Shown here: piece after piece, positions 32,287-49,081 of the stretch
Numbering within the stretch: position 1 is the stretch's first letter
Layout of the letters: each line of letters begins with the position of its first letter
From: Salvia splendens
Taxonomy: Eukaryota > Streptophyta > Magnoliopsida > Lamiales > Lamiaceae
Reading direction: 5' to 3'
Assembly (NCBI RefSeq): GCF_004379255.2
Contig: NC_056035.1
Location: forward strand, 32,131,208-32,195,207
Length of the DNA: 64,000 nucleotides
Notes under the pieces: generated by a model
Databases searched by the model: none
What the model saw: the letters and a program-made list of their open reading frames with translations, nothing else
Told to the model about the DNA's origin: nothing
Translations under genes and position numbers: made by a program

Positions 32287-34459
32287 GGGTGTCCACTATA
32301 AGGTGGACACGCCCAATAGCCCCGCCCCAGTTTTTTGTCCATAGCCCCAATTTTTTGTCCATAAACCCAAAATTCTATTTCCGCCACTATAGTGGACAAC
32401 TCCAATAGCCCCAAAATTTTATAATCAATTTTCATTTTTAAATATTTTTTAGTTTCAATCAAGTATAATTTAAATAATCGCAGTGTAAATAACTAGAATA
32501 CGAGGTAATTAGGCCGAATATTCGTTGTATTGCATACCGGTAAAATTATACAACGAATAATGAAAATAAAATACAACAACAAAACTCCGGCACCGTCTAC
32601 TCGGTGTCGGAGTCGGCTTCCTCGTCTTCCTCTTCTTTTTCTTCTCCTCCTCCTCCTCTCTCGCTGCTACCGGCCGCGGTATCCCCAGGTGCATTATCAA
32701 CCAACCCCAGTCGACTCTCAAGCCGATTGATGAGCCTCTTGTAGACGTTCCTGACGTACGGGTCAGTTTCCCCTGCGTATGACCTGCATACGTCTTGCAG
32801 TTGTTGCATCAACTTTACGTCTATGCTATTGGCCAATACCTCGTGGGGTTGCACCGTGGGCTGTGGGATTGGGGCAGACTGGGGGATGCGCGATCCGGAC
32901 GCGGCCGCCGTTTGGCGGGAAGCACATCTACCTCCTCTGGCTCTGCGGATAGAGGCCTGTTGTCCCATGGGCCGTCGTCGCCTAATGTGAGTCGCGGCTG
33001 GCTCTTCGACTTGCTCGTCGGACTGCTCGAACTCGTGCGAGCCGCTCCCACTGCTGTATTCCCCGGCAAGGTTGTGTCTTGTGCGCTTCGGGCCACCGGC
33101 TGTTTCCACCTCGTTCGCCACGATCGACCTGAATTTCAGACAATCCGCGAGGACAAGATACTCCTCCCACAAGGTGAACTTCAGCTGGCCCGTCTTGCGG
33201 TATTGGCCATCCGACAGGGTCTTCACATCTTCTGCGCTTCTGCCACTCTCGGCGTGGCAAAGGTTGTTCTCGTATATGGACGCGAACAGCTTGGTAGCCC
33301 GCAGAATCCTACCGAACTTTTTTTGAATCTGTTCTGGGTCGCACTTCTCGGCGCCGTCGGGCTTCAATTCCTCGTATGCCATCATGACGCGCCTCCAAAA
33401 GCTCTCCGACTCCTGATCGGTACCCACCACGGGGTCCGAAGTGATAGCATCCCTTCGCCACGGCAATGCTCTCGTCTTTGCTGTATGGCCTGCCGCGGCT
33501 GGACCCCTCGGGCTGATCACCGCTATCGCCGGGGTCACTGCCCTCGCTACTCGCAATGCCGGGGGAGCTGCCCGAGTGTCCACCGACGTTGCAGGTGCCA
33601 CGACTGCCGCCTCCGCCCCTAGGGCCTCTGCCCCTACCGCCACCAGAGCCCCGGCTGCCGCCACCTCCTCGGGTCGGAACAGGTGTTTCCACCCGCGCTA
33701 CCGGCGTATCTGGGATGCCGGTACTGAGCAGACCCAACATAGTATCAAATGCGTCTTGATCTGCTTCGGTGATCGGAGATTGGCTGGCTTGAAAAGGGGA
33801 ACCCGGCCGCGCCAGGTGAAGCGCGTCTAGGTTGGGTCGGTAATCTCCAAAAGCGGAACGCCTCAAATTCCGTTGTAAAGCGGGCGGCGTTGGTGAGGAT
33901 CTCCACGACTGAGATGGAGGAATGGGTGGACTCGATGCCCACGGTGGGGGAGATTGATTCCAACTCCAAGACTGTGACGGAACCGCATATCCGCCAAATC
34001 CCGACGGCTGAGAAGCATATCCGCCAAAACCCGACGGCTGAGATGGATTGCTGTCATATCCCGATTCCTCAGTGTCGGGTGATTCGTCGTCTCCTCGGTG
34101 CATTTTATAGACAGTATTTTTGTAGAAAGTGGGTGTATGGATGTTGTGAAAATGGGAGTGGGGGAGGAGGGAGAGTGGTATTTATAGATATGAAAAACGA
34201 AAAAAAAAAAAAATTTCAAACCATGCGGCTATAGCCGCGGTGGATTTCCGCCACTATAATAGCCACGGCTATAGCCGCGCCTATACCATGCACGCCGCGT
34301 CCTCGCCCCACTCGCGGCGAAGCCTCGTCCGCCGCCCTCCACCCCTTCCGCCGCGTCCACCCTCGCGGCGGACACCCCATCCACTATAAGCGCCGCGCCT
34401 TCCGCCCCGCCATCGCCCCGCTCGCGGCGACCGCCGCGTCCACCTTATAGTGGACGCTC
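32287..34459 (-). mobile_element. Non-autonomous PIF/Harbinger element carrying only the Myb-like ORF
   Basis: A 2173-bp element with TAA target duplications (32284-32286, 34460-34462). The left end is GGGTGTCCACTATAAGGTGG. The right end, read inward, is GAGCGTCCACTATAAGGTGG; the core GTCCACTATAAGGTGGAC is itself nearly palindromic. The right subterminal region is GC-rich with repeated CCGCGTCC and CTCGCGGCGA units. It encodes the second, non-catalytic Harbinger protein but no DDE transposase, so it would depend on a transposase in trans. Confidence 0.85.
32597..34103 (-). pseudogene. PIF/Harbinger Myb/SANT-like accessory protein, one frameshift
   Basis: It starts at MHRGDDESPDTEESGYDSN (34101-34103) and has the internal repeat SQPSGFGGYA twice, a Pro/Ser-rich N-terminal region and a Gly/Arg-rich linker. 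It then enters GRPYSKDESIAVAK, where the frame shifts near 33460 and resumes with DAITSDPVVGTDQESESFWR, FGRILRATKLFASIYENN and FTLWEEYLVLAD. That order matches plant proteins often annotated as glutathione S-transferase T3-like, the Myb/SANT DNA-binding partner of Harbinger transposases. The C terminus (to 32597) is acidic: EEKEEEDEEADSDTE. The single frameshift is the only clear lesion. A long frame on the opposite strand (32795-33622) is an antisense artefact. Confidence 0.75.
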
Positions 34460-36431
34460 TAAGAAAAGAGGGAGAGAGAGCGAGAGTGCTAGCAGTGAGC
34501 AAGAACTTGGAGTTCGTATTCCATCCTTTCAAGGATTCACCTATCAAAAGGTATAATTCATTCCCATCCAATCTCTTTTTCTTCATGAATGGCATAATAT
34601 GTAATCAACAACTATAGAATAAAACTAGAAAGAATAAAACTTAAATACACGAACCTATCTTCGGGGCTGTTGGGGGCTGTTCGGCGCTTTCGGGGTGAAT
34701 CTGGGTTGTTTCGGAGCTGTTCGGGGACTGTTTGGGGCGTCTCGGGGTGAGTTCGGACAGCTGCGGGCCTGTTCGAATGTTTGCGGGGCTGTTTCGAGCG
34801 TCGACAGCAACCTCCGGCGAGGAGACTGCACAGCAGCGGCAGGAGTTACTGCAGGGCGGACCGAGGACGACGGCGCTGCTGATTTTTCGCCGGTGTGACA
34901 GCAGCGACGTATCAGCGGTAGGGGCGTCAGTCGGCGAACAGCAGCGACGCACGGCTGGCCCCGCTGTTGTCTGAATCAGAGACGACGATTGACAGCCGTC
35001 GAAAACAGGTGACGCGCGGCTGAGAGGTGGCGAAATAGTCGGCAGTGCGGAGTGAATCGAAGGCGACGGAGTTTGGAGCTTTTGCAATTTGGGGATGCTG
35101 GTTGTGTGAAGTGTGAAGTGAAGGGGAGAAGGCGGAAATACCGATAGTGGAGAAGGGAGTATTGTTTGGTGGGTCATTTTTCTTGGGCCTCCCTATTTTT
35201 ATTTTGGAGGAATAAGGTTGGGCTAAAATTAATTTGATTTTGGGCTACTTCTTTCGGGCTCATCACCTCTTATATTAATTTGGGCCAGTTTAAAATAAAT
35301 CCTTGGGCTGATAATTTAATTCCTTGTGGGAATTATTTAATTAATTCCTGGAATAATCGGTGAAAATTTAATCATGTGCTTAATTAAATCTTAGGATTTA
35401 ATTCGATATCATTAAGGAAAATATGAAGAGCCAATGGAGAAATTTTGGGTTCAAGCGACGCCTTGGGTGGTCGCCGAATAATCGAAAATATGCGAAAACT
35501 GCTAAACGAGATAAAAGACTTTAATTAGAGTGCATGCATTTTAATTAGTTGCTTTCTCGTTCTAATTGTTGTGTTACTACTTTATTGATTTAAAGGGAAT
35601 TGTTCCGTGAGACTCTAATTTCGGAACGATGAAATACTCAAGTGCGATACCGTTTTAAGCGAACGAGGTGGGCATTTCTATCCTACATTATTGTGTGGGC
35701 TTTCCGTTTAAATATGGTTTATGTTTCAAGCACGTTCTAAGTGAAAATATATGTTATGTCTTGCCATGCTTTGTTTTATGGAATGCCTATCTGAAGTGGT
35801 TTTTGCCATGTATAGTTAATTGAATTCGGGTCCCAGTAGAGCCGCAAACTCTACTCGGACTAGGGTACACAACATATTGATCGGGCGCCATCTTTCGAGT
35901 TGGCCGGTCTAGTGACTTTGAATGTGGCCACATTCTCTGTCATGTATAATTCAGATATGGTGAATGGTGAAAGGAAGTTAGGCTCCGCAGCCATTTGTTT
36001 ACGAGAAAATGTTTTAGTGCTAGGGCTCACTCAATGAGGGCTTGACATGCTATTTTATGAAAATGTACTTTGGCATGTGACCACTGAGTATATCAAGTAC
36101 TCAGTCATGCATATGTTTTAAAAATGTGCAGTTTGAACAATGATGACAATGGGCGGTGTTGAGCAGAGATGGCGAATTTCCTTTGCTAGTATTTGGATGC
36201 ATCGTGTCTCCATACACGATGTCATTCGCTCTTGAACGCTTCCGCTAAACAGTATTTCTCCCGAGTTCATGTAATTTTCGAGATGATACTCTGACTTTAT
36301 CAAGTTATCTCTATGATTTTGAACCAAGTCTAATTATACAATTGATTCCCCCCCTTCTCCCCCGCTTCTTTAATCCCCCATTAGTCATGATCAACCCGAG
36401 CTTTCTATCCTTAGAAAGTTGGGGCGTGACA
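34460..36431. other. Right part of the solo LTR, no gene supported
   Basis: Non-coding LTR sequence. A tract at 34660-34800 carries many imperfect units of the type CTGTTCGGGG/TTTCGGGGTG. The 178-residue frame on the minus strand (34641-35177) is Ser/Pro-rich, overlaps this tract and has no recognised domain. Confidence 0.5.
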
Positions 36432-36870
36432 TTAATATCATCCAAAATAATTTTTGTAGTTTGCACCCATAACAATTTATCAATTCCTTTTGAAATAAGA
36501 AACTAACCATATGATTATTGCCACAAGCATTCTCCAATGCCATCGTTGCTATATCAAGTTTTTGCTCGCGCAATCAATCAAAGTACTTCTAGAAAGTTTC
36601 CCATATTTTCGGATCCAATAATTCATCCTTTTAGACTCCAATGAAAATAAGGTTATCTGACTCAATCCCATAAATGCCTACGGAAAGAGTGGAACATTGA
36701 TATGAACTTTGTAAATGAAGCTAATAATTGCTACTACTTTGTTTGAGATAATATTATTAGAAATGAAAGTTGGATAGAATTGTGGCTAATGAGCTCACAT
36801 AATTAATTAAACCATTCTATAGGTGTTCGGTTTTCATGAATTAGGCCAAGTTTTGACAAGTGGGAAATAT
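36432..36870 (-). pseudogene. hAT relic copy 2, upstream part
   Basis: It resumes the hAT sequence after the solo LTR. The CATAACAATTTATCAATT and AACCATATGATTATTGCCAC stretches match copy 1 near 2310-2375. It continues through the equivalent of the region around 2460 to about 2810 in copy 1, but with a single copy of the 73-bp unit that copy 1 has duplicated. It is then interrupted by the element at 36880. Confidence 0.65.
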
Positions 36871-36879
36871 TTTTTTATT

Positions 36880-38027
36880 GAGTGAACTGCACCAAATATC
36901 TTTAACTTTTGCGCTTCTTGCACCAGTGACCTCCTAACAAAAAAATAGCGTCACAGGAGACTAACAAAATATATAATCATAAATGATATTTTTTCGGACG
37001 ATAACAACCTCAAGACCTTAAAGGATATTCTTGTCAAATTACCACAATGATGACGCCGCCCTGTATGCAACCTGTAGCATGCTCTGTGACTGATAATTTA
37101 TATTATACTTTCACAAATCATACAAAATAAATAATTAATACTAATAATTTATATACAATAAAAATAAATATCAATTAACTTTTTGAACTAAATATTGATA
37201 AAACCGTCCTAAAACAAATAAATACTCCGCATCATTACATTACACATGATAATTAATTAGCCTATGTCAAATCCAAAAACAAATACATATGTTTAATTAG
37301 CCCATGCCATTAACTATATTCTATACCTAAATTTTCTCTCTGGCGGCTCCGCTATCTTTTTCCCCTTCTCTGTTTTTTCGTTTTCTCTTCTCTGCATCTC
37401 AAAATTTCCTTCACAAGTTCTTCAACCATCTACAACTCTCCATAATCAGGTAAGTCGTTGCTTCCATTCGAAAATACAAAGGATGAGGGAGCCAAGTGCA
37501 ATTTCCAGGAACTTTAAAAAGTGAAATGCAGTAGCTACAGTGCTACTGCATCTTTGGTGTATCACTGTTCAAAAAAAGGAAAAAATGACGATTTGGGAGG
37601 CGATTTGCAGCATGGTTGGAGGTGAATTCTACCCCAAAGATGGGTTTTGCGTCATTGTTGGAGATGCCCTAATAACGAAAGAGGACGAAATGAGAGAAAT
37701 GAATTGAATAGAGAGAGACAAAGATTAATTCACAAAACTCATTCACAAAACTCATCAACCGCGCATCATAGGAAATCTGCAACAAATATAATCATGTATG
37801 ATTTGACAAAACTCTGTAGGTCTGTGAAGATGCAGAGTAGGTGTGCAGGTTTGGCGGCCATCAGAAAAAATTGCCCTTCAAGCCATTTGGGCATTTTCGT
37901 CCTAAAAATGACTAAAAAACCTCATTTGTGATTATATATTTTGTTAGGCCCCTATGATGCTATTTTTTAATTAAGGGTCACTGATGCAAGAAGTGCAAAA
38001 GTTAAGAATATTTGATGCAGTTTACTC
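36880..38027. mobile_element. Mutator-like inverted-repeat element (possible Pack-MULE)
   Basis: The left end runs GAGTGAACTGCACCAAATAT and onward for about 54 bp. The right end, read inward, starts GAGTAAACTGCATCAAATAT and matches throughout the same length. The 9-bp flanks are TTTTTTATT (36871-36879) and TTTATTATT (38028-38036), one mismatch; a 9-bp duplication is typical of Mutator-like elements. The interior lacks a transposase. It contains a CT-rich leader-like stretch (37340-37440) followed by a consensus splice donor CAG|GTAAGT (37449/37450). A further nested sequence ends GTTGGAGATGCCCTAA near 37674, which looks like the end of another miniature element. Confidence 0.75.
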
Positions 38028-38036
38028 TTTATTATT

Positions 38037-38390
38037 TTTCTATATATAGATTTTATTGTGGGCGGACAAATATACACCTAGAGTTGGGGGATTCTAGAAA
38101 GTAGGGATAGAAATTGTGTATCATTCTCAATTTTTGACGCGAATTCCTATAATTACCATCCTTTGCAGAAGAAATAAAAGTGGAGATTTTATAAGGTTGC
38201 AATGCGAACCGTAGCTATCTATAAAGCCAACAAGATTTGTATTAAGCACGTTGAACAGTCGTTAACACTCCGAAATTGAGCTTAAATTTTGTTATATAAA
38301 AAAAAGGTGAACACACCTAATATATCAAATGAAAGTGTGGTGTCAAGGATTGAAGGTGGACTCTCAAAATCCGTAAAGCACAAGGCAGGG
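38037..38390. other. End of hAT copy 2 flank, matches 2815-3005 and 7726-8158
   Basis: This stretch contains the unbroken target of copia-1 (GCTATCTATAAAGCC near 38215-38230) and the sequence GTGTGGTGTCAAGGATTGAAGG shared with about 8110. It shows that the two hAT copies share long non-coding flanks as well as coding relics. The shared sequence stops at about 38385. Confidence 0.7.
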
Positions 38391-38811
38391 TTTTTTGGGA
38401 TTTTGTTGAATTTCAAAATGTCATCATGACTTTGCTAATTCTAATAAGCAATTATCATTATTCTCAGTCTACCATAATGATAATTGATGATTAATTAGCT
38501 TATAATCCTAAATGAATTGATTGCTACTTTTATTATTGCCCTATTAAAATTTGCAACTTTATTTAAATTTTGAAGAAAACGTAGAAAGAAGGAAATGAGG
38601 CCAATAAAAGATCACTATGTATATTACAGATCCAATCCACTAGAATTTACATGTGTTATTAGTCAACCATTAAAAACGATTAAACAAATAGATAAAAAAA
38701 ATATAGGCGAAGGATAAATAAATGAACTTTAAAGAAATGGAATGCAGAAAAATCTAAGCTTTATGCTCTCCGCCATCATAAACTGAACAAAAATTGGAGG
38801 GCTTGAGCTCG
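38391..38811. promoter_or_regulatory. Upstream region of the O-fucosyltransferase gene
   Basis: This is the intergenic sequence directly upstream of the start codon at 38812. It is AT-rich. A weak TATA-like stretch (ATAAATAAAT near 38713) is the only core-promoter candidate. No confident regulatory site could be assigned. Confidence 0.35.
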
Positions 38812-41570
38812 ATGGCGATCCACCCAAAATCGAAATTAGCAAAGTCCAGATCTTCAATCTTCATTCTCACAGCTTCGATCGCGTGCATTGCAGTGTTGTA
38901 CCTCGTGGCTTGTCTAGTTTCGGCGCCCGCCGGCATACAGAATATCGTGCCCCCAAATCGCCACACTTTGCACCAAAAGTACTTGTATTGGGGGAGCAGA
39001 ATTGACTGCCCTGGAAAGCACTGCGATTCCTGCGAAGGTTTAGGTCACCAAGAGTCCAGCCTTAGGTGCGCCCTTGAGGAAGCATTGTTTCTCGGCAGGT
39101 ACATGTTTGTGTGTTTCTTGTCGAGATTTAATCTGTTTGGGATTTGGATTTGTGGATTTCTTGTCAATTTTTGAGTTTATCATCTTTTGTTTCTCTTCAT
39201 TAGTAATGGATAATTGCATTATTACAGCTCAGTAATGATTGCTGTGAATCTTGATTTTGGGGATTTTAGTAGTCACTTTCTTCATTAGTAATGGACAATT
39301 TTATTATTTCTACTTGGTTTGTGATATTATTTGCATACTACATTGGATAGACTGTGCTGTTGTTTTGGGGAAGTAATTATAGGTCTCTGTTCTTGCAAAC
39401 TTTGAAAATTTGGCCTTGACATGTTCACTCATGGTTTCGATTTTGGTTTGCAACTTACGATTTTCTAACTATAGTGAAGTTCATATGGCCAATCCGGATA
39501 TTTGAATTTTGCAGGCGATTGCTAATGAATTGTGCAATATATACTTACTAGATCTGGGGATACCTATAGGTGAACTAACATGGCTCCAGTTACTCTTTCT
39601 CTGTGAAAAAGAACCCTAGTTTCCTAATAATGCCCAGCAAAATTAATACTATGTTGATTTCCATCCCTATTTCTTTCGGGAACAACTGAGTTGAATGGTT
39701 GAAGTTGTTTCAGGATGCTCGTACTCATAGTATCTTATCTTACTTATTAGCTATTTAAGACATGAGAAGATCAGAGTCCATTTAGATCTGCATCTTGAGT
39801 TAAGGCCGTTTCATGTGTTATAGTATGTTTGATTGGGCTGATGACTTGCAGAGAATTGATACCCTTCTTGGCAGTATGGTGTGCTTTGGACTGACCATCT
39901 TCTCTATATTTTCCTTCTCCTCTTGTTGCAGGACCTTTGTAATGCCTTCCAGGTTGTGCATAAATCCAATACACAATAAGAAAGGAATTCTCCATCAAAC
40001 TGACAATATGGCTTCTGAGGAAGGGTGAGTTTGCTTGTGCAGTTTAGAACACTCAGTGCCGGATCACAGAAGAATTAAATTATGATATTCTTGGTTGTTG
40101 ACTAGTGTACTTAAGCCAGAATGTGCTCTTTTCGGGTTTTTGTGATGTTGAATCATGGTTTCGAAATAAATTCAGATAGTGTTTGATGTCCAAAACATAT
40201 ACAGAATTAGGGAACATTAGACATTTCAGAAATTGTCAAAATATTTGATTATTCTAGAATGTACACTTTTTTTTTTTGCTTCGAGTTCTTTGCAGTAGCT
40301 ACATACTTGTACATTTTTTTGTTTAACAATGTAAGAAATCTTCTTTTCAGGTGGGCAGCTAACTCCTGTGCTATGGATTCTCTGTATGATCTTGATTTCA
40401 TGTCCAACACGGTGCCTGTGATTTTAGATAATTCAAAGACATGGCACCATGTCCTTACTACAAGCATGAAACTGGGATCCAGAGGGATAGCGCATGTGGA
40501 AGGGATTAGTCGAACTGATCTCCAACACAAAAAAATTTATTCAAATCTTTTACTCATAAATCGAACTGCCAGTCCTCTCTCATGGTAGGTAACCGTTACT
40601 AATGATCCAGCTACTCTTCCTTCTTACTATTAGTTTTTGAATCTCGATAACTTTTGTGTAGGTATTAATCATGGTAGTCATTCAGGTTCATGGAATGCAA
40701 GGATCGAAACAACCGCAGTTCTATTATGTTGCCGTATTCCTTTCTTCCATCTATGGCTGCAAAGAAGCTACGAGATGCTGCGGAAAAGGTGATCCACTGC
40801 AATTAGCTGATTTTCTCTCTCTTAAGTAAATATCTGCTATAATAAAAAATGCTGCTGAAACCAGATAAAGGCACATCTTGGAGATTATGATGCTATCCAT
40901 GTCCGGCGTGGTGATAAAATAAAAACTAGGAAGGACAGATTTGGGGTTGAACGAACCCTACACCCTCATCTTGACAGAGATACGCGTCCTGAGTTCATTC
41001 TTTGTAGAATTTCCAAATGGGTTCCCCCAGGTAGAACTCTCTTCATTGCATCCAATGAGAGGACTCCCGGATTCTTTTCACCTTTATCTGCGAGGTACTT
41101 ATATCTCAGTTACTTATATACTCCGTATTAATTTCTACAACATGAATACAGTCACTCAAAACTCAAATCAATCTATAATTTGGGGCCCAAGATGTCCCTT
41201 CAAGGCAAAAATACTTATGTTTGGTGATTGGGCCCTAATCACTGAATGATGAACTCTAATCAAGAATGAGTTCTATTAATCTCATTAGCATAGCAGAGAT
41301 GCATTTTAGCTACTCTTTATATCCTAGTCTATTTGCAGGTACAAATTGGCCTATTCATCAAATTACAGCAGTGTTTTGGATCCCATTATTGAGAACAATT
41401 ACCAACTGTTCATGGTGGAGAGGCTTATTATGATGGGAGCCAGAAAGTTCATTCGAACAAACAAGGAAGACGACACGGATCTCAGTCTGACAGATGATCC
41501 CAAAAAGAACACCAAAATATGGCAAATACCTGTTTATAGCTGGGAGAGAGGGGAAGGAGAGAACTGCTGA
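38812..41570 (+). CDS. O-fucosyltransferase family protein (GT65/GT106-like), 6 exons
   Basis: Exons: 38812-39098, 39932-40024, 40351-40584, 40686-40788, 40865-41094 and 41339-41570. All introns are GT-AG, the phases close, and the product is 392 aa. The start is the ATG giving MAIHPKSKLAKSRSS; the upstream in-frame codon at 38794 is TTG. Residues 16-37 form one hydrophobic segment after a Lys/Arg-rich tail, the layout of a Golgi type II membrane enzyme. A Cys-containing segment CPGKHCDSCEG follows, then PSRLCINPIHN. HVRRGDK at 251-257 is the conserved Arg-containing GDP-fucose-binding motif of plant O-fucosyltransferases, and RTLFIASNERTPGFF is the second conserved block. The acceptor (protein or wall polysaccharide) cannot be told. 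It is shorter than many family members (500 aa or more), but no exon appears to be missing. A hydrolase or kinase role is excluded by the motifs. Confidence 0.88.
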
Positions 41571-42109
41571 CCATAATTCTCAAATTTTTTGTCACTCTTT
41601 GTTATTTCAAGAATGTTTGTGGTGTTAATTTTTTTCATTATTTTGTTGATACTTGGAAACTATTTGAAAAATGTTAGTATTCTGTATCTATAAATTTTGG
41701 TTCCTGTAATTTATATTCTGGTCCACTTACGGATACAATTTCAGTCATGACATAGCATATTATAAGCTAAATGAGCTAATTTAGCTTATATATACTGCGT
41801 GTGAACCAATATTGAAATATGTTTTCATGTTAATTTATTTACTAACTCATTAGCGTTAAATTTTCAAGCAACCAAGGTCAGTTTGCAGTAGGATATAAAT
41901 TGTAACCATCAAAAGATACATGATACTTTGTAAGTACTATAATAAAAAAAAAAAAACGGTGTATGTATTTAGAAGTATCAAAAGTAAAATTGTTCTTCTC
42001 AAAGGATATAATACTTGATTAATTGAAACCAAATAGCAAAGTTACAGAACACAGCCTGAATGGTAATGACAGTAGCCTTTATCGAAATATAATTGAATCG
42101 CAAAGTAAA
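41571..42109. other. Intergenic stretch, nothing recognised
   Basis: This is AT-rich sequence downstream of the O-fucosyltransferase gene and includes a poly-A run at about 41943-41956. No coding or repeat boundary is supported. Confidence 0.5.
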
Positions 42110-42181
42110 CAGTCCATAGCTCAGTGGTAGAGCAATTGACTGCAGAACAATAGGTCACCGGTTCGAACCCGGTTGGGCCCT
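42110..42181 (+). tRNA. tRNA-Cys(GCA)-like gene, acceptor stem damaged (probable pseudogene)
   Basis: A 72-nt sequence has a canonical D arm (AGCTCAGTGGTAGAGC), an anticodon loop CTGCAGA with GCA at 42142-42144, and a perfect T arm (ACCGG, TTCGAAC, CCGGT). The 3' acceptor strand ends TGGGCCC. The 5' strand CAGTCCA pairs with it at positions 3-7 only; positions 1 and 2 (C-C and A-C) cannot pair. The anticodon stem also has an A-A mismatch at its loop end. Plant cytosolic tRNA-Cys normally starts GGGTCCA, so the first bases look mutated. No TTTT terminator follows directly; the nearest T-run is at about 42209. Confidence 0.7.
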
Positions 42182-42762
42182 GTGTGTTGGTTGTGTGGTT
42201 TTTACATCTTTTTTAAAAAGTCTTAATCTAATAATAACTTCTCTTATTAGTTTATTTCTTATCTGACAATAATTAATAGTTCACCCTCCCTCCCCATTAC
42301 AAGTCTACTTTGTCATTTTCGATGCCTCTTAATAAATACAATAGTTAATTTGAAGAACAGAATACTAAATATTGGAAGCAGCCATAACTTGTTTGTAGCA
42401 TGTGAAAAACAGTAGTGAATTTAATACTAACATATCTGTAAATTATAAGAAGATGAAAGAAAGAACAGTCATATACTAATATGTTGTTGTACAAAAATGC
42501 AAATTCATACCTGCGATGCGAATCATATGCCTATCTATATTTTACCATTTAGCTTGAAAAACATGAGTGTGTTCTCTTAAGCAGACAACTATATCTATAT
42601 TTTTTACCGTTAAAATAGCTAATTTTCCAATAAATACAATTTCAAGGATTTAATTTTTTAGGAACATAAAGAAAAAAAGAAAAAGGAGCCTCATCCCTTT
42701 CCGTAAAACCCTGAACCCCAAACCTGAATTTCGAAACAAGAACACCGTCACATATTTTATGA
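42182..42762. promoter_or_regulatory. Upstream region of the gyrase B gene
   Basis: AT-rich intergenic sequence. The last 60 bases before the ATG contain AAAACCCTGAACCCCAAACC (42703-42722), which includes the AAACCCT core of a plant telo-box, an element often found in promoters of replication and translation genes. Its function here is an inference. Confidence 0.35.
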
Positions 42763-48448
<5,686 letters not shown>

Positions 48449-49081
48449 ATGCGATGTCGCGGATTTGTAGGACATTTCGATCGTGAGTGCAATTTGGGGA
48501 TTTTGCAGCAAGGACGCTTGGCTGATTCATCTCAATTCCTGTTTTTTTTGTAAAATACCAGCAAAATATCCCTACCATATAAAATTATTTCTTGGCATAT
48601 AAATTGGTTGTACCTTTTATTCAATTGATTGAAAATGGTGCTGCTTTTTTAATCTAAAAATTTTCGAATTAGATCAGAATCAGCCTAGTGTTTGACGGGT
48701 AGTAATTGCAGCCGCAGAGTTGGCTCATTTCTTGATTTATTCATTCAACAAAACAAAATTGACCAAACACATATTTATGTTTTTAACTTCTATTGTAAAG
48801 TTTCTATACAAATCTGAATGTTTACTTACAGGTAACAGCATTTCTTGATAGTTGATATAGTACGAAGCAAAGCAACTTGTGATTGTAACAATTAACCATT
48901 TAATCTGCAACCTTAACAATGAAACTGGCAATGCTTATTTAAGACATTCAATTGTAGAACCAGAAATATTCAAAATGCAAGAACTAAGTGATTCTAGAGC
49001 ATGGTGATAACTCAAATACATCTAGTCTTAAGATTCCGAACCATCATCAGATGCAAGATAAACAAAAATCCAACATCGGAT
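48449..49081. other. Intergenic region between convergent GYRB and L18 genes
   Basis: This holds the 3' ends of both convergent genes. No open frame or repeat is supported. Polyadenylation positions were not assigned. Confidence 0.5.

Larger units (their letters stand above)
31122..36431. mobile_element. Probable solo LTR (Ty3/gypsy-like ends) split by a Harbinger element
   Basis: The insert begins TGTAACACCCCAACTTTTCT and ends AGAAAGTTGGGGCGTGACA, so the ends form a near-perfect 14-bp inverted repeat with TG...CA. It is bracketed by the target duplication TTAAT (31117-31121, 36432-36436). Comparison with hAT copy 1 shows the uninterrupted target. After removing the 2.2-kb Harbinger-type element at 32287-34459, about 3.1 kb remain, with no gag-pol sequence and no second copy of either end. 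This fits a solo LTR left by LTR-LTR recombination. The TGTNACRCCCC end is often seen on plant Ty3/gypsy LTRs; the lineage is an inference. Confidence 0.7.

Noticed and set aside
32795..33622. 275-residue open frame on the plus strand
   Set aside because: It is antisense to the Harbinger Myb-like protein, whose conserved motifs are on the minus strand. The GC-rich composition keeps the opposite frame open.
34641..35177. 178-residue Ser/Pro-rich frame on the minus strand
   Set aside because: It lies wholly inside the solo LTR and overlaps its G-rich repeat tract. No domain was recognised, so it is treated as chance coding potential.
36118..36327. Short minus-strand frame in the solo LTR
   Set aside because: No recognisable motif, and it lies within repeat sequence.
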